The position numbers were made by a program, and so were the translations under genes. Below are positions 21,671 through 31,846 of a stretch of 55,802 nt of DNA, in pieces. The DNA is from Acanthaster planci. Taxonomy: Eukaryota; Echinodermata; Asteroidea; Valvatida; Acanthasteridae. The notes beneath the pieces were generated by a model. The model was not told where the DNA came from, searched no databases, and worked only from the letters and a program-made list of their open reading frames with translations. How positions within the stretch are numbered: the stretch's first letter is position 1; every line of letters begins with the position of its first letter. The stretch spans positions 839,821-895,622 of the forward strand of contig NW_019091443.1 of assembly GCF_001949145.1 (NCBI RefSeq), written 5' to 3'.

Positions 21671-22009
21671 TGTTGCAGTGACCTGGAACAGGACAGTAAC
21701 TTTGAAGTACGCCCTCTATATTTGGACACTTGACACCTCACATGTTCAGTGCAGCCATCTTTGCTTATGTTTTCACAGTGTCAGGTTTCCATTGAATAAA
21801 ACCCAGTTTTTACAGCTTTCCTGTTCGAGCACACACAAGTTACAGTAATGACAGAAGAGTCTTGCCAAAGAAGTGATCATTTTATCAGCGTTCTCAGTGA
21901 GAGCAAAGTTATTTTCATGTTGTTAAAACCAATGTGCTTTCACATGTTTCTTGAGTAATATGACACCAAGATAAGTTCTGAGAGCAGAGATTTATTCATC
22001 GTTCGAACA
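21671..22009 (+). repeat. 3' LTR of the BEL/Pao element
   Basis: Starts TGTTGCAGTGACCTGG like the 5' copy, has AATAAA in the same position and ends CGAACA. It lacks about 114 bases found in the 5' LTR, probably a deletion between GTTT repeats. Because the 5' copy may be truncated on its right, the real LTR could extend past 22009. An AATAAAG occurs at about 22379. Confidence 0.75.
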
Positions 22010-22590
22010 GTTTGAGAAAGTAACTCATTTAAGGAGAGACAATTTTACGACCTTAATTTTACCTGAATTTAAGGGAATTTCATGTTCATTTATGATTTCT
22101 AGGACTACAGCCTTCCAGTTAATCTGGACTGAGAATTGCATTTGCAGAGATGCTTAAGATATTATTTATCTTAATATTGATGTTTGCCAAGAAAACACAG
22201 ATTTTATGAGACACAATTTTGGACAAGAAATTTAAGGAGAGATTTGTAAGTTAAGTTTCGGAATCTTTCAGATAATTTTCAGCAAGTTGCATTTATATTT
22301 ATTATGCCACTCAGTTTAGTTAATTGTGAATACTGATATTTACTCTACAAGTTTGTTTGTTTTATTTCTTTTAGATCGAATAAAGATATAGTTATCCGAT
22401 AGCAAGATTTCTTTTGCTGTTCATTGGTTGCATTTCCCGATGGTCCAATAACATTGACAAGACAAATTATACAGAACAACGAAAACATCGGTCCCCACAA
22501 AGGTGATCAAAATGACAGCCAGAAAGAAAACAAAAGGTTGAATTACGTGTCAGATAAGAAAGCCTGCTTTAGGGCCCTAAGGAATTGAAG
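22010..22590. other. No recognisable gene
   Basis: AT-rich DNA after the BEL 3' LTR. It may include an extension of the LTR, or old flank. No domain in any frame. Confidence 0.45.
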
Positions 22591-22665
22591 TCAGTCGGAA
22601 ACAGCGGAGTCTTTGATAAGTGGCGGCAAAGAATTCCATATTCTGGGGAAACTGCCAGGGGGGGG
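22591..22665 (-). mobile_element. Remnant of a LINE reverse transcriptase C-terminus
   Basis: The minus strand reads SFPRIWNSLPPLIKDSAVSD then a stop. This resembles the typical end of CR1/Jockey-type LINE ORF2 proteins (SFFPR...WNSLPP, a short spacer, then the C-terminus). Only about 25 codons remain. Upstream sequence on that strand is not clearly coding. Confidence 0.5.
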
Positions 22666-22984
22666 GAATATGAAACAAAGCTTGTGTGCGGGAAGGAAGA
22701 TGGCAGAATGTGAGCAAATCTGGGTGTTGTGGATTGACAAAGACATTATTGCTGATGGTCTCTCATTGGCATAAGCCACGTAAACATTTAAACACAAATG
22801 AGCATAGCAGGAATATAAGAAATCACAGGTGGAGAGTGCACTCGTGTTCACGTTGCAGTGTGGGAAAAGACTATTCATATAATAAGGCAGTCAGTGTAGG
22901 AGTCAGTACCCAGACCGGAATCTTGGGCTGAATCGCGGGCTATATGTACCTTGTAATGTATGTAAACATGTGCAGCACAAGTCT

Positions 22985-23930
22985 TAGAAGACTAGCGTGA
23001 AGGCTTGTTTATTGCTGAGCCTACAATGTTCAGTGCGTTGAAGGAAAACAGATAAACACATATAGGATTCTTCTTGTGAAAGTGTGAAGATTCATTTCCT
23101 ATGAAAGTAACCATTGACTCGCCGATGAATGAGGACAATGGCAAGCAACCTGGCAGTGTTGCAGGGCCCAGTGCTGTGGTGGTCCCAAACACAAACCTGG
23201 CAGTTGTGCAGAAGCACAGCATCGTACATATACCATATTGGCAGATGCCGTACAACAACAGCACTCGGCGAGGCTTATGTGTCGCTTTTCTCAGTTCAGA
23301 GTGCTTTTGCAGAGACTGGATATTTGTCGAAGCAGTCCTCAAAAATCCTTGGCACAGTATTTTTCATTACGACAACTGGGAAGGGGACTCCGACAACTCA
23401 AAATGTACCCTTAATGCAATGCTGTCCGGGAACGATTGACTCAACACAGTATTGCATGGAAACATCACGACCAAGTCTCAGTGTACGAGATTCCTGTCCG
23501 AAACTACAAAGTGCACAAGACTGGGGTATGTTTTATTTTATGACAAAACAAAACAAATCATGTACTTAAACTTGATGGATGGAGCAATCAACATTGTATA
23601 CAAGAACCCGTGCAAATACATTACATTTTGAACTTGCCTCTACTACGAGACTTGTGTGAAATATACACACTGTTGACAACCGTATTGCCCACATGACGTT
23701 TTGGGATCACTGGCATATCATTAATACATAATTAGCATTTCTAAAATCGGCAAAAAAGGCACCCGCAGAAGCCCGTGTTTGGGACAATTTTTTGATTATA
23801 AATGGGAAAGTGGTCAAGGTACAGTGGGTACAGACCTGTAAATTGCTATATCATCTATGTATTCTGGCCCTATCTATAAGAATCTGCACATAAAAATAGT
23901 ATAGTTGTACTATTTTTAGAGATATTAACC
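22985..23930. other. Open frames without identifiable family
   Basis: Two overlapping plus-strand frames (23101-23439 and 23129-23569) are longer than most background frames. I see no motif, membrane segment or splice support for either. The rest to 23930 is non-coding. Confidence 0.3.
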
Positions 23931-23936
23931 CTTTAA

Positions 23937-24147
23937 CCACTTCCTGCCGGGGACTCCAGAATTGGAGACATATGCTTTATATGCGTGGCCGGGGTCTCTA
24001 AACTCGGACAGAGGAAACAGGGCCGTGTAACAAAAAACGTACTCCGAACAAAAGACCACGCTACTGGGCATTATCGACATTTTTCACTCTCAAAAGTGGT
24101 GATAATTCAGCCTTGTTTTGAAGCCGTATACCAGGGTTTGGGGCATT
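23937..24147 (+). mobile_element. TTAA-type non-autonomous transposon, copy B (left part)
   Basis: TTAA (23933-23936) is followed by CCACTTCCTGCCGGGGACTC. It includes the internal segment lost at the N in copy A. Homology to copy C stops after GGGGCATT at 24147, so the right half and right terminus are missing. Copy B has no N character and helps define the missing bases elsewhere. Confidence 0.8.
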
Positions 24148-24231
24148 TATACACCACCGTGAATCTCTGGAGCATTCACACGACTGATGATGTCTTGAAA
24201 TTGTACCCAACATGGCAGATTTTGGCGGTTT

Positions 24232-24687
24232 TCAGCAGGCCAAGATAGAGTCATATTCGATTGCTTCATACGTTATTGTGTTCATCCGATCGGTCCACAA
24301 TGTTTGCAACATACCAGTCAGTGTCATATACACGAGCAATATATTAACTGGGCTGATAAGCGAAATCCTCTGCACCATCACAAGCATGAGTAGGGGTTGC
24401 ACTAGAGTCCGCACCATCGTCAGTGGTACCCAAAGACACAATAGAACCATAGACACAATGTTCCTGCGAGATCCTCCGCATTTCCAGTTTTCCGTAAGGA
24501 ACTGGTATGAAGCTGTGATGAGACTTTTGTATCGTGAAATGAAAACTTTCTCATGATGGTAGCAGATCTTGTCTTCGTCAAAATGATAATCCAGTTCGTT
24601 CTTCAAGTAGTCTTCTATCAGATATAGAAAAACTGGCAACAGTAATGGAACCTTTCTGCCTGGAATATGTAACTTTATGGCAGTCAT
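24232..24687 (-). pseudogene. Possible rhodopsin-family GPCR fragment (TM6-TM7)
   Basis: An uninterrupted minus-strand frame of 151 codons contains two long hydrophobic segments. The first, NIVSMVLLCLWVPLTM, has Cys-x-Trp-x-Pro, close to the CWxP switch of TM6. The second, ISLISPVNILLVYMTLTGML, is followed by NTITYEAI, which looks like a weakened NPxxY of TM7. It is preceded by a basic loop (KCGGSRRN). No upstream transmembrane exons were found. It could instead be a chance hydrophobic frame, so this is a tentative call. Confidence 0.3.
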
Positions 24688-25273
24688 CGTTTAGAGTCAA
24701 ACCAATCTTGCAAGGTTTTTGTTCCATCTTCCATGAGGCTAGGCTTAAACAGCTTCTGACTTCCAGATCAGAGTTCAGGGCATGGTAATGCAACCAGGAT
24801 GTCTTTCTTGGGATTACTGCCTTGTTTTATTCATTCCCTTTCCTCTTTGAAAGATGCATTTGAACTGAAATTGAAATAATCCAACTCAAGTACATTTAGC
24901 TGGAGTTGTCAAGAGTTTGGTCAACAGGAAAAGCTGTCAATTATTGTAAAAACAGCATTGTGCAACAGCTGGAAAAGGGTAAATCACTTGTTATGTCAAT
25001 ATGACTGGGTGTTATTGATATAATATTTTAATGTTTCAATTGATCAATTTAAGTATGGTGGTGTGTTTTTACTAACAAAAACATGAATAGGCAGTTAAAA
25101 CAACAGTTTACCTACTTTCCGGACTTGGGATTTTTCGGAAAATAGCCAAAAATAGTACCATATACCAAGGCTTAGTTCATAGTGAAGGAGTTGGATAATT
25201 CAAAATTATGTAAAGGTACTTACCTGCAATATTATTGGAATTATATGAGTTCATTGGAGGAGAGAATCACGTG
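24688..25273. other. No recognisable gene
   Basis: Non-coding flank to the left of the DIRS element. No domain or repeat was recognised. Confidence 0.45.
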
Positions 25274-25361
25274 GTATTATGTTCCTCGTAATACGGTTTG
25301 CTCCACCTTCGCAGAGAATGGTATCGTCCCACTATTAATATACAAATGAGCTCCACTAGAG
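25274..25361 (+). repeat. DIRS inverted terminal repeat (left, 3' side of element)
   Basis: Matches the reverse complement of 29350-29438 with a few substitutions and a one-base length difference. The shared core runs from CCTCGTAATACGGTTTGCTC to AATGAGCTCCACTAGAG. Confidence 0.85.
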
Positions 25362-25377
25362 AGTGGAGCTGTATACT

Positions 25378-26448
25378 TCAAAGTTGAGCCAACACCAACA
25401 CTGCAGGACTGAAGGTAAAAGCTGTACAAATATCTCTTTTGTAGAACTTCGTAAACGTATCCTCCGAAGCCCAGTTTGCCGATTGGAGGATGACTGCAGT
25501 TGATACACCAGCTCGTGCTGCTGCTGACGTTGATGCTCCTCGAGTACAATGTGCAAGGAAAAGCGTTGTGTCAATTCCAGCGGAAGTCATAACCAACTGA
25601 AGCCAGCGGGCAATAGTGGATGAGACAACTGGTAGGTGTGGCCGAACGTGAGAGAGAAACAATTCTGTTCTGTTATTGATAGCACAAAGGGGCTCATTCG
25701 GGAACGTCAGGAGGTGTATTGCTTTATTTCTGGAATAGGCAGTCGTTGATTTAGCAGGTTTAGTAGGAGTGAGTGAATAGCCTGTGTCTGTCTTCCTCAT
25801 GAAGCGCAAATCCAGGGCTGTTAAGGACGAATAACGACCAGCCATTACAAGTGCCACAAGCATTGCAAGTTTATGGGTCAGTTGGCGTAGAGACAGACTC
25901 CTGTTGTCAGGAAGACGTTTGAAGTAGAACAAAACTTTTGACACATCCCATGTAGTGGAGTATTTAGGCTTTGGTTTCTTCAGATTGAACACACCCTTGA
26001 AGAAATGAGTCATAATAGCATGTTTGCCCACAGGAACACTGTCACTTGATTTATGGGCAGACGAAATTGCAGAAAGATAAATGTTCAATGTCCAATATTG
26101 AAGACCTTCATCTAGCAAATGGTGAAGGAACTGCAGTATGTCAGTCAGAGGTGCTCGAACAGGATTAACTTTCCTCGCACCAGCCAGCCAACGTTGCCAG
26201 GAAGACTGGAACTGCTTGATGGTGCCAGACCTCCAAGAGTGGATGATGATATCGGACACACTTCGAGAAAAGCCTTGCGAAGATAGGGATCCCCTGATAA
26301 CCTCCATGTGGCTAGACGAAGCTTGTTGCCCAGTGGGTGTTTTAGATCGCTGTGGGGGAGGCAAAGGAGATCGTCCGTTTGAGGTAGCGTGATTGGTCAG
26401 CAGATAGCAAGTTCCAGAAGACACAGAAACCATGGTTGACCCGACCAC
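25378..26448 (-). CDS. DIRS tyrosine recombinase
   Basis: The longest uninterrupted frame of the window (356 codons). The recombinase domain starts near residue 60 (FSRSVSDIIIHSWRSGTIKQ, the SAM-like arm-binding part). It contains the four catalytic residues expected of tyrosine recombinases: Arg in AGRYSSLTALDL, His and Arg in HCTRGASTSAAARAG, and the Tyr nucleophile in FTKFYKRD. The enzyme would integrate a circular DNA copy by strand exchange. The first about 50 residues belong to a shifted frame, since upstream RT-linked sequence (SLLARSVQ, PMWSGQPW) continues in another frame. The real junction with the RT polyprotein is therefore near 26350, with a frameshift. Confidence 0.85.
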   Translation of the reverse strand: MVGSTMVSVSSGTCYLLTNHATSNGRSPLPPPQRSKTPTGQQASSSHMEVIRGSLSSQGFSRSVSDIIIHSWRSGTIKQFQSSWQRWLAGARKVNPVRAPLTDILQFLHHLLDEGLQYWTLNIYLSAISSAHKSSDSVPVGKHAIMTHFFKGVFNLKKPKPKYSTTWDVSKVLFYFKRLPDNRSLSLRQLTHKLAMLVALVMAGRYSSLTALDLRFMRKTDTGYSLTPTKPAKSTTAYSRNKAIHLLTFPNEPLCAINNRTELFLSHVRPHLPVVSSTIARWLQLVMTSAGIDTTLFLAHCTRGASTSAAARAGVSTAVILQSANWASEDTFTKFYKRDICTAFTFSPAVLVLAQL

Positions 26449-26940
26449 ATCGGAGCTACTAGCAGAACAGTCGCTGCATCTTGGCGGATTTTTTGTACAC
26501 TTCTCGCTAGAAGAGAAAAAGGTGGGAACATGTAACCCTTGATATTTTTCCAGCTGATGGTAAACGTGTCGATATGCCAGGCTGTTGGGTCTGGTTGCTA
26601 AGCAAGGTATATTGGTAGTTGCTTGTTGATTCGTGACACAAATAGATCCACTTGTGGAAAGAACTTCGTTTTTTGCGTCAAATCACGGAACACTTGTGGG
26701 TTGAGCTGCCACTCCGTACGGTTGTTGAACATTCGTGACATTGTATCTGCGCTGGTGTTGAGGGATCCTGGCAGGAATTCGGTTGAAAGATGGATTCCCC
26801 GCTCCAGACACCACACCCGAATTTAAACTGCTAACTGTGACATGTCCATATTGCGAGTTCCGCCCTGGTGCTGTAGATTCCGGTCTTGTAGGAATTCTCT
26901 ATACATAGAGCTTTGATCTTGTCTCATTGAAGTTGGCAGT
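26449..26940 (-). pseudogene. DIRS RNase H remnant and linker
   Basis: The minus strand reads HQGGTRNMDMSQLAV, then after a stop ERGIHLSTEFLPGSLNTSAD, the C-terminal signature of DIRS RNase H, and VDLFVSRINKQLP. The N-terminal half of RNase H, with the TDAS-type catalytic Asp, is missing between about 26910 and 26940, where the RT C-terminus joins directly. The linker toward the recombinase (KYQGLHVPTFFSLLA) follows with stops. Confidence 0.75.
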
Positions 26941-27879
26941 AGAACAGTGGGGCTGGAAGAACAGCTGAAATGGTGGCCGACATTGTGCCTATTAAACTCG
27001 CGAGATTCCGTACCGTTACTAATGACTCCTGCAGAAGGGAGAGACACAATTGTGTTATTTTGTCCACTTTCTGAGCAGGAAGTGAAAAAGTCATTGAGAT
27101 CATGTCTATGGTGAAACCCAGGTAAACAATATTGCGAGTTGGAGTAAGATTTGACTTCTCCCAGTTTATGAGGAAGCCCAGATCTTGAAGGAGACTTAAT
27201 GATGTATTGACATGTTTCTGGCATTCGCCCGAAGACTTTCCCATGATGAGGATGTTGTCAAGGTAGAAAATGCATTGGATGCCTTGTTGTTGTAGATGAG
27301 CCACCACTGGTTGAAAAACCTTGGTAAATGTTCGAAGAGCACTCGAGAGACCAAAGGGTAGGCACACAAACTGGTAAATTCCTTCCCCCACTGGAAACAT
27401 AGGTATTGGTGATGGTCCTTGTGTATGGGAATCATGAAATATACATCCTTCAAGTCGATTGAACACAGGTAATCGTTGGGTTGAAGGAGATTCTTTACTG
27501 AAGCAACCCCTTCCATCTTGAAACATTCGTAAACTACAAACTTGTTGAGTGGTTTTAAGTTTATAATGGGCCGAAGATCTCCTGTCTTCTTGGGAACTAG
27601 AAACAAACTGGAAATAAACTGGCCTTTCTCTGGCTGGACTGGGCGAACTGCCCCTTTGGAAACTAGTTTTTCCACTTCTTCTGAAATTATGGCCTCCTGG
27701 GCCGGAGTATGTACACGTGTTAACGGTAAAAGAACTGAACAGGTACCTGAACAAAGGGAATGCGATAACCTTCTACTGCTTGTAAAATCCAGTTGTCGAT
27801 AGTTAATTCTGTCCAATGGGCGTAGAAGAACCGGAGGCGTCCCGCTGGTGCAAGCACAAGACCTACTTTTTTGGAGCAC
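26924..27879 (-). pseudogene. DIRS reverse transcriptase
   Basis: Two overlapping frames are joined by a shift near 27410. The first (27879-27410) has SLFLVPKKTGDLRPIINLK and YLCSIDLKDVYFMIPI, with the first catalytic Asp. The second has FVCLPFGLSSALRTFTKV and the YxDD box, altered to YLDN (second Asp is Asn, codon at 27256-27254 minus), then VYLGFTIDMISMTFSLP. With the Asp lost and a frameshift, polymerase activity is not expected. The order and motifs match DIRS-type RT. Confidence 0.85.
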
Positions 27880-29189
27880 TTTCAGTTGATGAGTGTTCGG
27901 ACAATTTGAGATTGGGTTGACGCTTGCTCCATGAAGGTTGCAGAAGACTTTGTCTGGCTGGAAACCTGTCTCGAAAGGAACGTTGACTCCGGCCTAATCT
28001 GCGAGACATGGCTACAATATAGGGTGACCAGCGGTTGCCCTTTAAAGGTGGATGGTTGTCCTCGTGTAACCTTGGAGGCGAGTTTGCTGGCCTTTCCTGC
28101 GTCCTCAATATCTTTCAAGATTGATCCACTGAATAAGAACTCAGCCAATGGAGCGTTTTTCTTGATGGAGTCGAACCGTCTGTCGAGTAGCTCATCAAAA
28201 GCTCTTTGACGGGTTAACACTACGACCTGACTCACCGATCCAAGGAGAATTAGAGCCGATGAAATATGATCCAAGACCAAGGATTTGTCTACTTCATCAG
28301 GGGCAGACGGGTCAGTCAATGCGTTAAACAGCTGTAGAAGAGGCATTGCTGAGCGTAGAACATGACTGTGGGACTCCCTGAGACGGTCGTCCTGAGACAC
28401 TAGCGACAAGCGAATGTCTTTGAATGCAGATTTAACCTGGGTTGGCAACTCTGGTGCGCGGAAAAGATGCTCCTGTGATGTGGGCACAAGGTATGGATGC
28501 AGTTCATCTTTTGTATCTTCTGCAACAATTTATTGGTGCGTAATAACTCCTTCCACCACGACGAAGCCTTGTCGGATATAGCGGATCCAGTGTCTTTAAC
28601 ATGAGGATTGCAGAAGGGGTAATTATCGGAGTATACCGTTGAAGACGTGTAACAAACTTCAGAGGCTACATCTGTGGGCATGCCAGTGTCCATAGAAGCT
28701 GGGGCCAGGTTGTGTTGAACAAAAGGTGCAACTTGCGGTTGCACTTGCTGTGCAGCGAGGTGTGGATATGGCATCCATTGTTGGCCATAGGTGAATGGAT
28801 TCCAGAGAAAAGGGTTGTGATAGATGGAATGCGGTGGGTTGATTGTTCCACATGGTAGCCATGTTCTGTGTAACAGTTGGCGCTGGAGGTACGTACGGCC
28901 CAACCCATGATGAGGTATGGGTATGAGTGGCAAAACTGAATGTACATGTGCGAGTATCGTTAATCATAGACTGCCGACGTGGAAGAGCCGGCGATACGGG
29001 CTGTGTAACTAAAGAGTAAGGAACAGGGCATGGTGACCCTAGTTCCTGCTCGCTCTCTGTTCGTGGGGTTCTAACCCATGGTGAGGCTAGAATGTGCGAA
29101 CTCTCAGAACTGCCCATTTTAGTCTGTGTCTCCGGCAGAGGAGCGCCCAAAGCTGCTGGAATGGTGCTTGCAGACCTCTTGTTGGCCAT
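27880..29189 (-). pseudogene. DIRS gag-like ORF1
   Basis: The start at 29189 gives MANKRSASTIPAALGAPLPE, a polar, Pro/Ser-rich N-terminus. The frame shifts near 28930 and again near 28480. In the corrected order the protein has a Gln/Pro-rich middle (PHLAAQQVQPQVAPFVQHNL) and a helical C-terminal part (LQLFNALTDPSAPDEVDKSL, AFDELLDRRFDSIKKNAPL). It ends at a TGA near 27882, just before the RT frame. Typical ORF1 of DIRS elements. No zinc knuckle was seen. Confidence 0.7.
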
Positions 29190-29349
29190 ATCCCTTACAA
29201 TCGTCAGTATATAAATCCAATGTGTAGTATTCCACGATGTATAAATCCACAAGTATAGATCCAAGAGTGAGGAAGAAAGCTTTAGCAACTGAGCAAACTG
29301 CACCACAAAAGACAAAGACACAGTTGAGTGCACTTGGGCAGTATATATA

Positions 29350-29438
29350 CTCTAGTGGAGCTCATTTGTATATTAATAGTGGGACTATACCATTCTCTTC
29401 AAAGGGTGGAGCAAACCGTATTACGAGGGACACAATAC
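29350..29438 (-). repeat. DIRS inverted terminal repeat (right, 5' side of element)
   Basis: Reverse-complement partner of 25274-25361. It lies about 160 bases upstream of the gag start, so it probably holds the promoter, as in other DIRS elements (inferred). Confidence 0.85.
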
Positions 29439-29488
29439 GGCATGAGTCTTGACGACAATGACGAAATATAATCAAAGTTTTTATTGGC

Positions 29489-29885
29489 TCAAAATGTTGA
29501 TGAAAGCTGACTTTTGATGGTGTCCACTGCGGATGTTTGAGAGCCCAGGCTAGCTGTTGGGCCTTGTGATCGGGTATGAGGTGGGGTCACCCCGGCCAGA
29601 TCAACTGCCAGCTCAGGGGCAGTCTTGAAGTGGTCGCATCTTGATGACCGCATGAGGAACCTGTCGTCTTGGTTGGTAGTTGCCCATGGACGGCCAGATC
29701 TTGGTAGGACATCCATTGTTCCAGGTTCCTCTAGCTTCCTCAGATTAGATCCGACACAATACTTGCTTTACCCTAAGCCGTTGTGCAATCTCTCAGTTGG
29801 AAATTCCCTCCCGGTGCTAAGTCTCAAGCATCCCCTTTTCATGGTCAGTAAGTGGAGTATTCGGAGCCCTTGTTTGTTCTTGAGA
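29489..29885 (-). mobile_element. Tc1/mariner-type transposase fragment
   Basis: The minus strand encodes a paired helix-turn-helix. After two stops and a shift it reads EIAQRLRVKQ, then MDVLPRSGRPWATTNQDDRF and DHFKTAPELAVDLAG, matching the SGRP.kTT..dDR and FxTAxEL motifs between the two DNA-binding helices of Tc1-like transposases. The catalytic DDE domain, which would lie at lower coordinates, is gone, as the DIRS element ends only 50 bases away. No inverted repeats were identified. A dead fragment. Confidence 0.75.
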
Positions 29886-30150
29886 GGTCATAGATAAGCT
29901 ATTCAGATGCAAACGAGAACTCCCTTTATATAGCCTTGCCTGTCTAATATCCACTTTCGTGAATAGAGATTTCATTTTACCTCATAAATATCAATTGCAA
30001 AGCTTTTCCCGCCGTGCGAACTTTGTTGCCATTGATTTAAATGTCAGGATAATGATATTCATGACTCATGAATATGTAATGAGGCAATCCAAGATGGTGG
30101 TTTAACACGTTACAAAAAGCTGTCTCGAAATCATTGTCGTTGAGTTGCAG
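29886..30150. other. No recognisable gene
   Basis: AT-rich flank between the Tc1 fragment and the exon-like segment at 30151. Nothing identifiable. Confidence 0.4.
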
Positions 30151-30331
30151 GGATGTTGCAGAACTTGCAACCAACCACAGGAGTCCTTGAGGAGGAGCGG
30201 ATAAATTCAGTGGCCAGTGACCTTCCACTTGACTTGGCTACTGGACTGATCGGAGATTGTCCTGTTGTCTCTGTGACCTCTCCTTTCATTGAATCTGCCA
30301 CACTTACAAATTCATCCCTGTTCTGCTCTAG
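30151..30331 (+). CDS. Possible exon of an unknown gene
   Basis: A 181-base segment is bounded by GAGTTGCAG and a strong donor (CTCTAG|GTGAGT). An ATG at 30153 opens a frame of 60 codons that stays open to the donor (LEEERINSVASDLPLDLATG). No family is recognised. The good splice signals and balanced composition favour a real first or second exon, but chance is possible. Confidence 0.35.
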
Positions 30332-31840
30332 GTGAGTTTGATGGTACTTTTATCTTACGTTTATGCCTAGGTTGAAGTGTCTGCTTTTATCTCAAAGTTT
30401 AGACCAAGTTGTCATAGGTCAATATCATATTGCATTTCTTAATTGCAGTCATTGTAATTTGACTGAGAATGTTTTCAAAGAGAAAAAGATTTTGTGCACA
30501 TCTTAATTTAAGCCAAAGTCTATTTTAGAAGTTCTATCCATGTTGACATATGTTTAAGGTTCTGTTGTTTCCAGATACAAACAACATTTCTTTTGCGATA
30601 TCTTCCACGATTTGTCCAAACATTCTGACTTCATGGTCCCTGAACACTGAATGAACTTGCTGTTTAAGTTTCCATTGATTTGGAGTTTACCATTATCATG
30701 TAAAAGATTTCTGGTGACTAGTCTAAATTAAGTAAAACTTAATTCAGAAAGAACTGACTTCTAGGATTACTTGTATAATACTATCATCCTTACGTTTTCA
30801 TGATATATTACTCCTACCATTGAACAATCACATTCTCTTGACTAAAGTGAAGAGAGGTATATTTTCCTCCTGTGCAAATTAAGTTTGTGAATTTGCAACA
30901 TTCTTCTGTGTTTGATTATTTGATAAGTTTCAATCATTTGACTTAATTCACCTTTAATTATTTTTTTACCATAGTTGCATATATCAGTAATTAGTTTTTT
31001 CTTTATTTCATTTCTTATGTCCGGGTATTTAATCTGTTGATATGTGTATTCCTTTCATTCTAAATCGATCTGATTGCTCAGGACTTTGACATTTTAATGT
31101 TTAATCTTAATTAACTTTTACTTCCTGATTATGAGTCACTCATGTTCCCCAAACTCAGAGTTCCAAAGTTTGACGCAACAGTTGTAACCTTGTAATTCCT
31201 AAGACACCGGTCTTGGTATAGTGTCCTTGTAGCACCTTAGTAATTTCTGTGTAGACCAACCCACACACACCCATGGTACCCAGGTGGACGAGGGCATTGA
31301 CCAGCACTGGTAATCATGACAACCTCACACAGATTGTAATGTTTCAAAGGGACTTTCACTTTCAATAGAAGTCGTCAGGGTGTATTGGTAAGAACAGGGA
31401 GGATATTTTATGTCTGCCTTTGCCAGAAGGGCATTTTTTCCTGCCTACCCCAACCAACCAATTGGCTACTTCTTCAAAGCTAGTGCAGTGCATGGTACTT
31501 ACAATGTAAGCTTTTTTCAAAGCCATTGTTGACTAATTCAGATTTGGGGTACAAGAGGTGATGGATTAGTTGGAAAGTGCCAGGTTCAGCTTTGGGATTG
31601 AGACCAGTGGGGAAAATTCAAATGTTCTTTATGGGGTTTGCTGCAAATGGACCAGCCATGAGTCCCAGTATAACTTCTTTGTTTATTTTTTCAAGGGTCA
31701 GTGTTAGATTTTGTCAGACTGACTGTAGGTTAGGGGCATCCCCAGCCACATGTGACCTAGTCTAAACCCTGATGTGAATCCGCTGCGCTTTGTTTGCTGT
31801 CTTAGTACTTGGGTAGGTATCTAATAAGGGTAACAATGTT
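30332..31840. other. No recognisable gene
   Basis: AT-rich, intron-like DNA downstream of the strong donor at 30332. No partner exon could be identified on the plus strand. Confidence 0.45.
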
Positions 31841-31846
31841 GCTAAG

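Larger units (their letters stand above)
13560..22009 (+). mobile_element. Decayed BEL/Pao LTR retrotransposon
   Basis: Two LTRs flank, in order, gag (DUF1759-like), zinc knuckle, aspartic protease, reverse transcriptase and integrase. This order and the protein motifs mark the BEL/Pao superfamily. Every domain carries stops or frameshifts. The RT is split by about 930 bases of unrelated DNA, and the RNase H region is replaced by a 3.4 kb repeat array. No primer-binding site follows the 5' LTR and no matching 5-base target duplication was found. The element is dead and old. Confidence 0.85.
25274..29438 (-). mobile_element. DIRS-like tyrosine-recombinase retrotransposon, nearly full length
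   Basis: About 4.17 kb bounded by inverted repeats (25274-25361 and 29350-29438, about 88 bases, high identity). On the minus strand the order is gag, reverse transcriptase, RNase H remnant and tyrosine recombinase. Terminal inverted repeats with a recombinase instead of an integrase define DIRS elements, which insert through a circular intermediate and make no target duplication. None was found. The hairpin CTCCACT-AGAG-AGTGGAG at 25351-25368 next to the left repeat could belong to the internal complementary region. The low divergence between the repeats suggests a younger insertion than the BEL element, but the coding part has frameshifts. Confidence 0.9.

Noticed and set aside
26138-26392. 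Plus-strand frames inside the DIRS element
   Set aside because: Antisense shadows of the recombinase. No independent signal.
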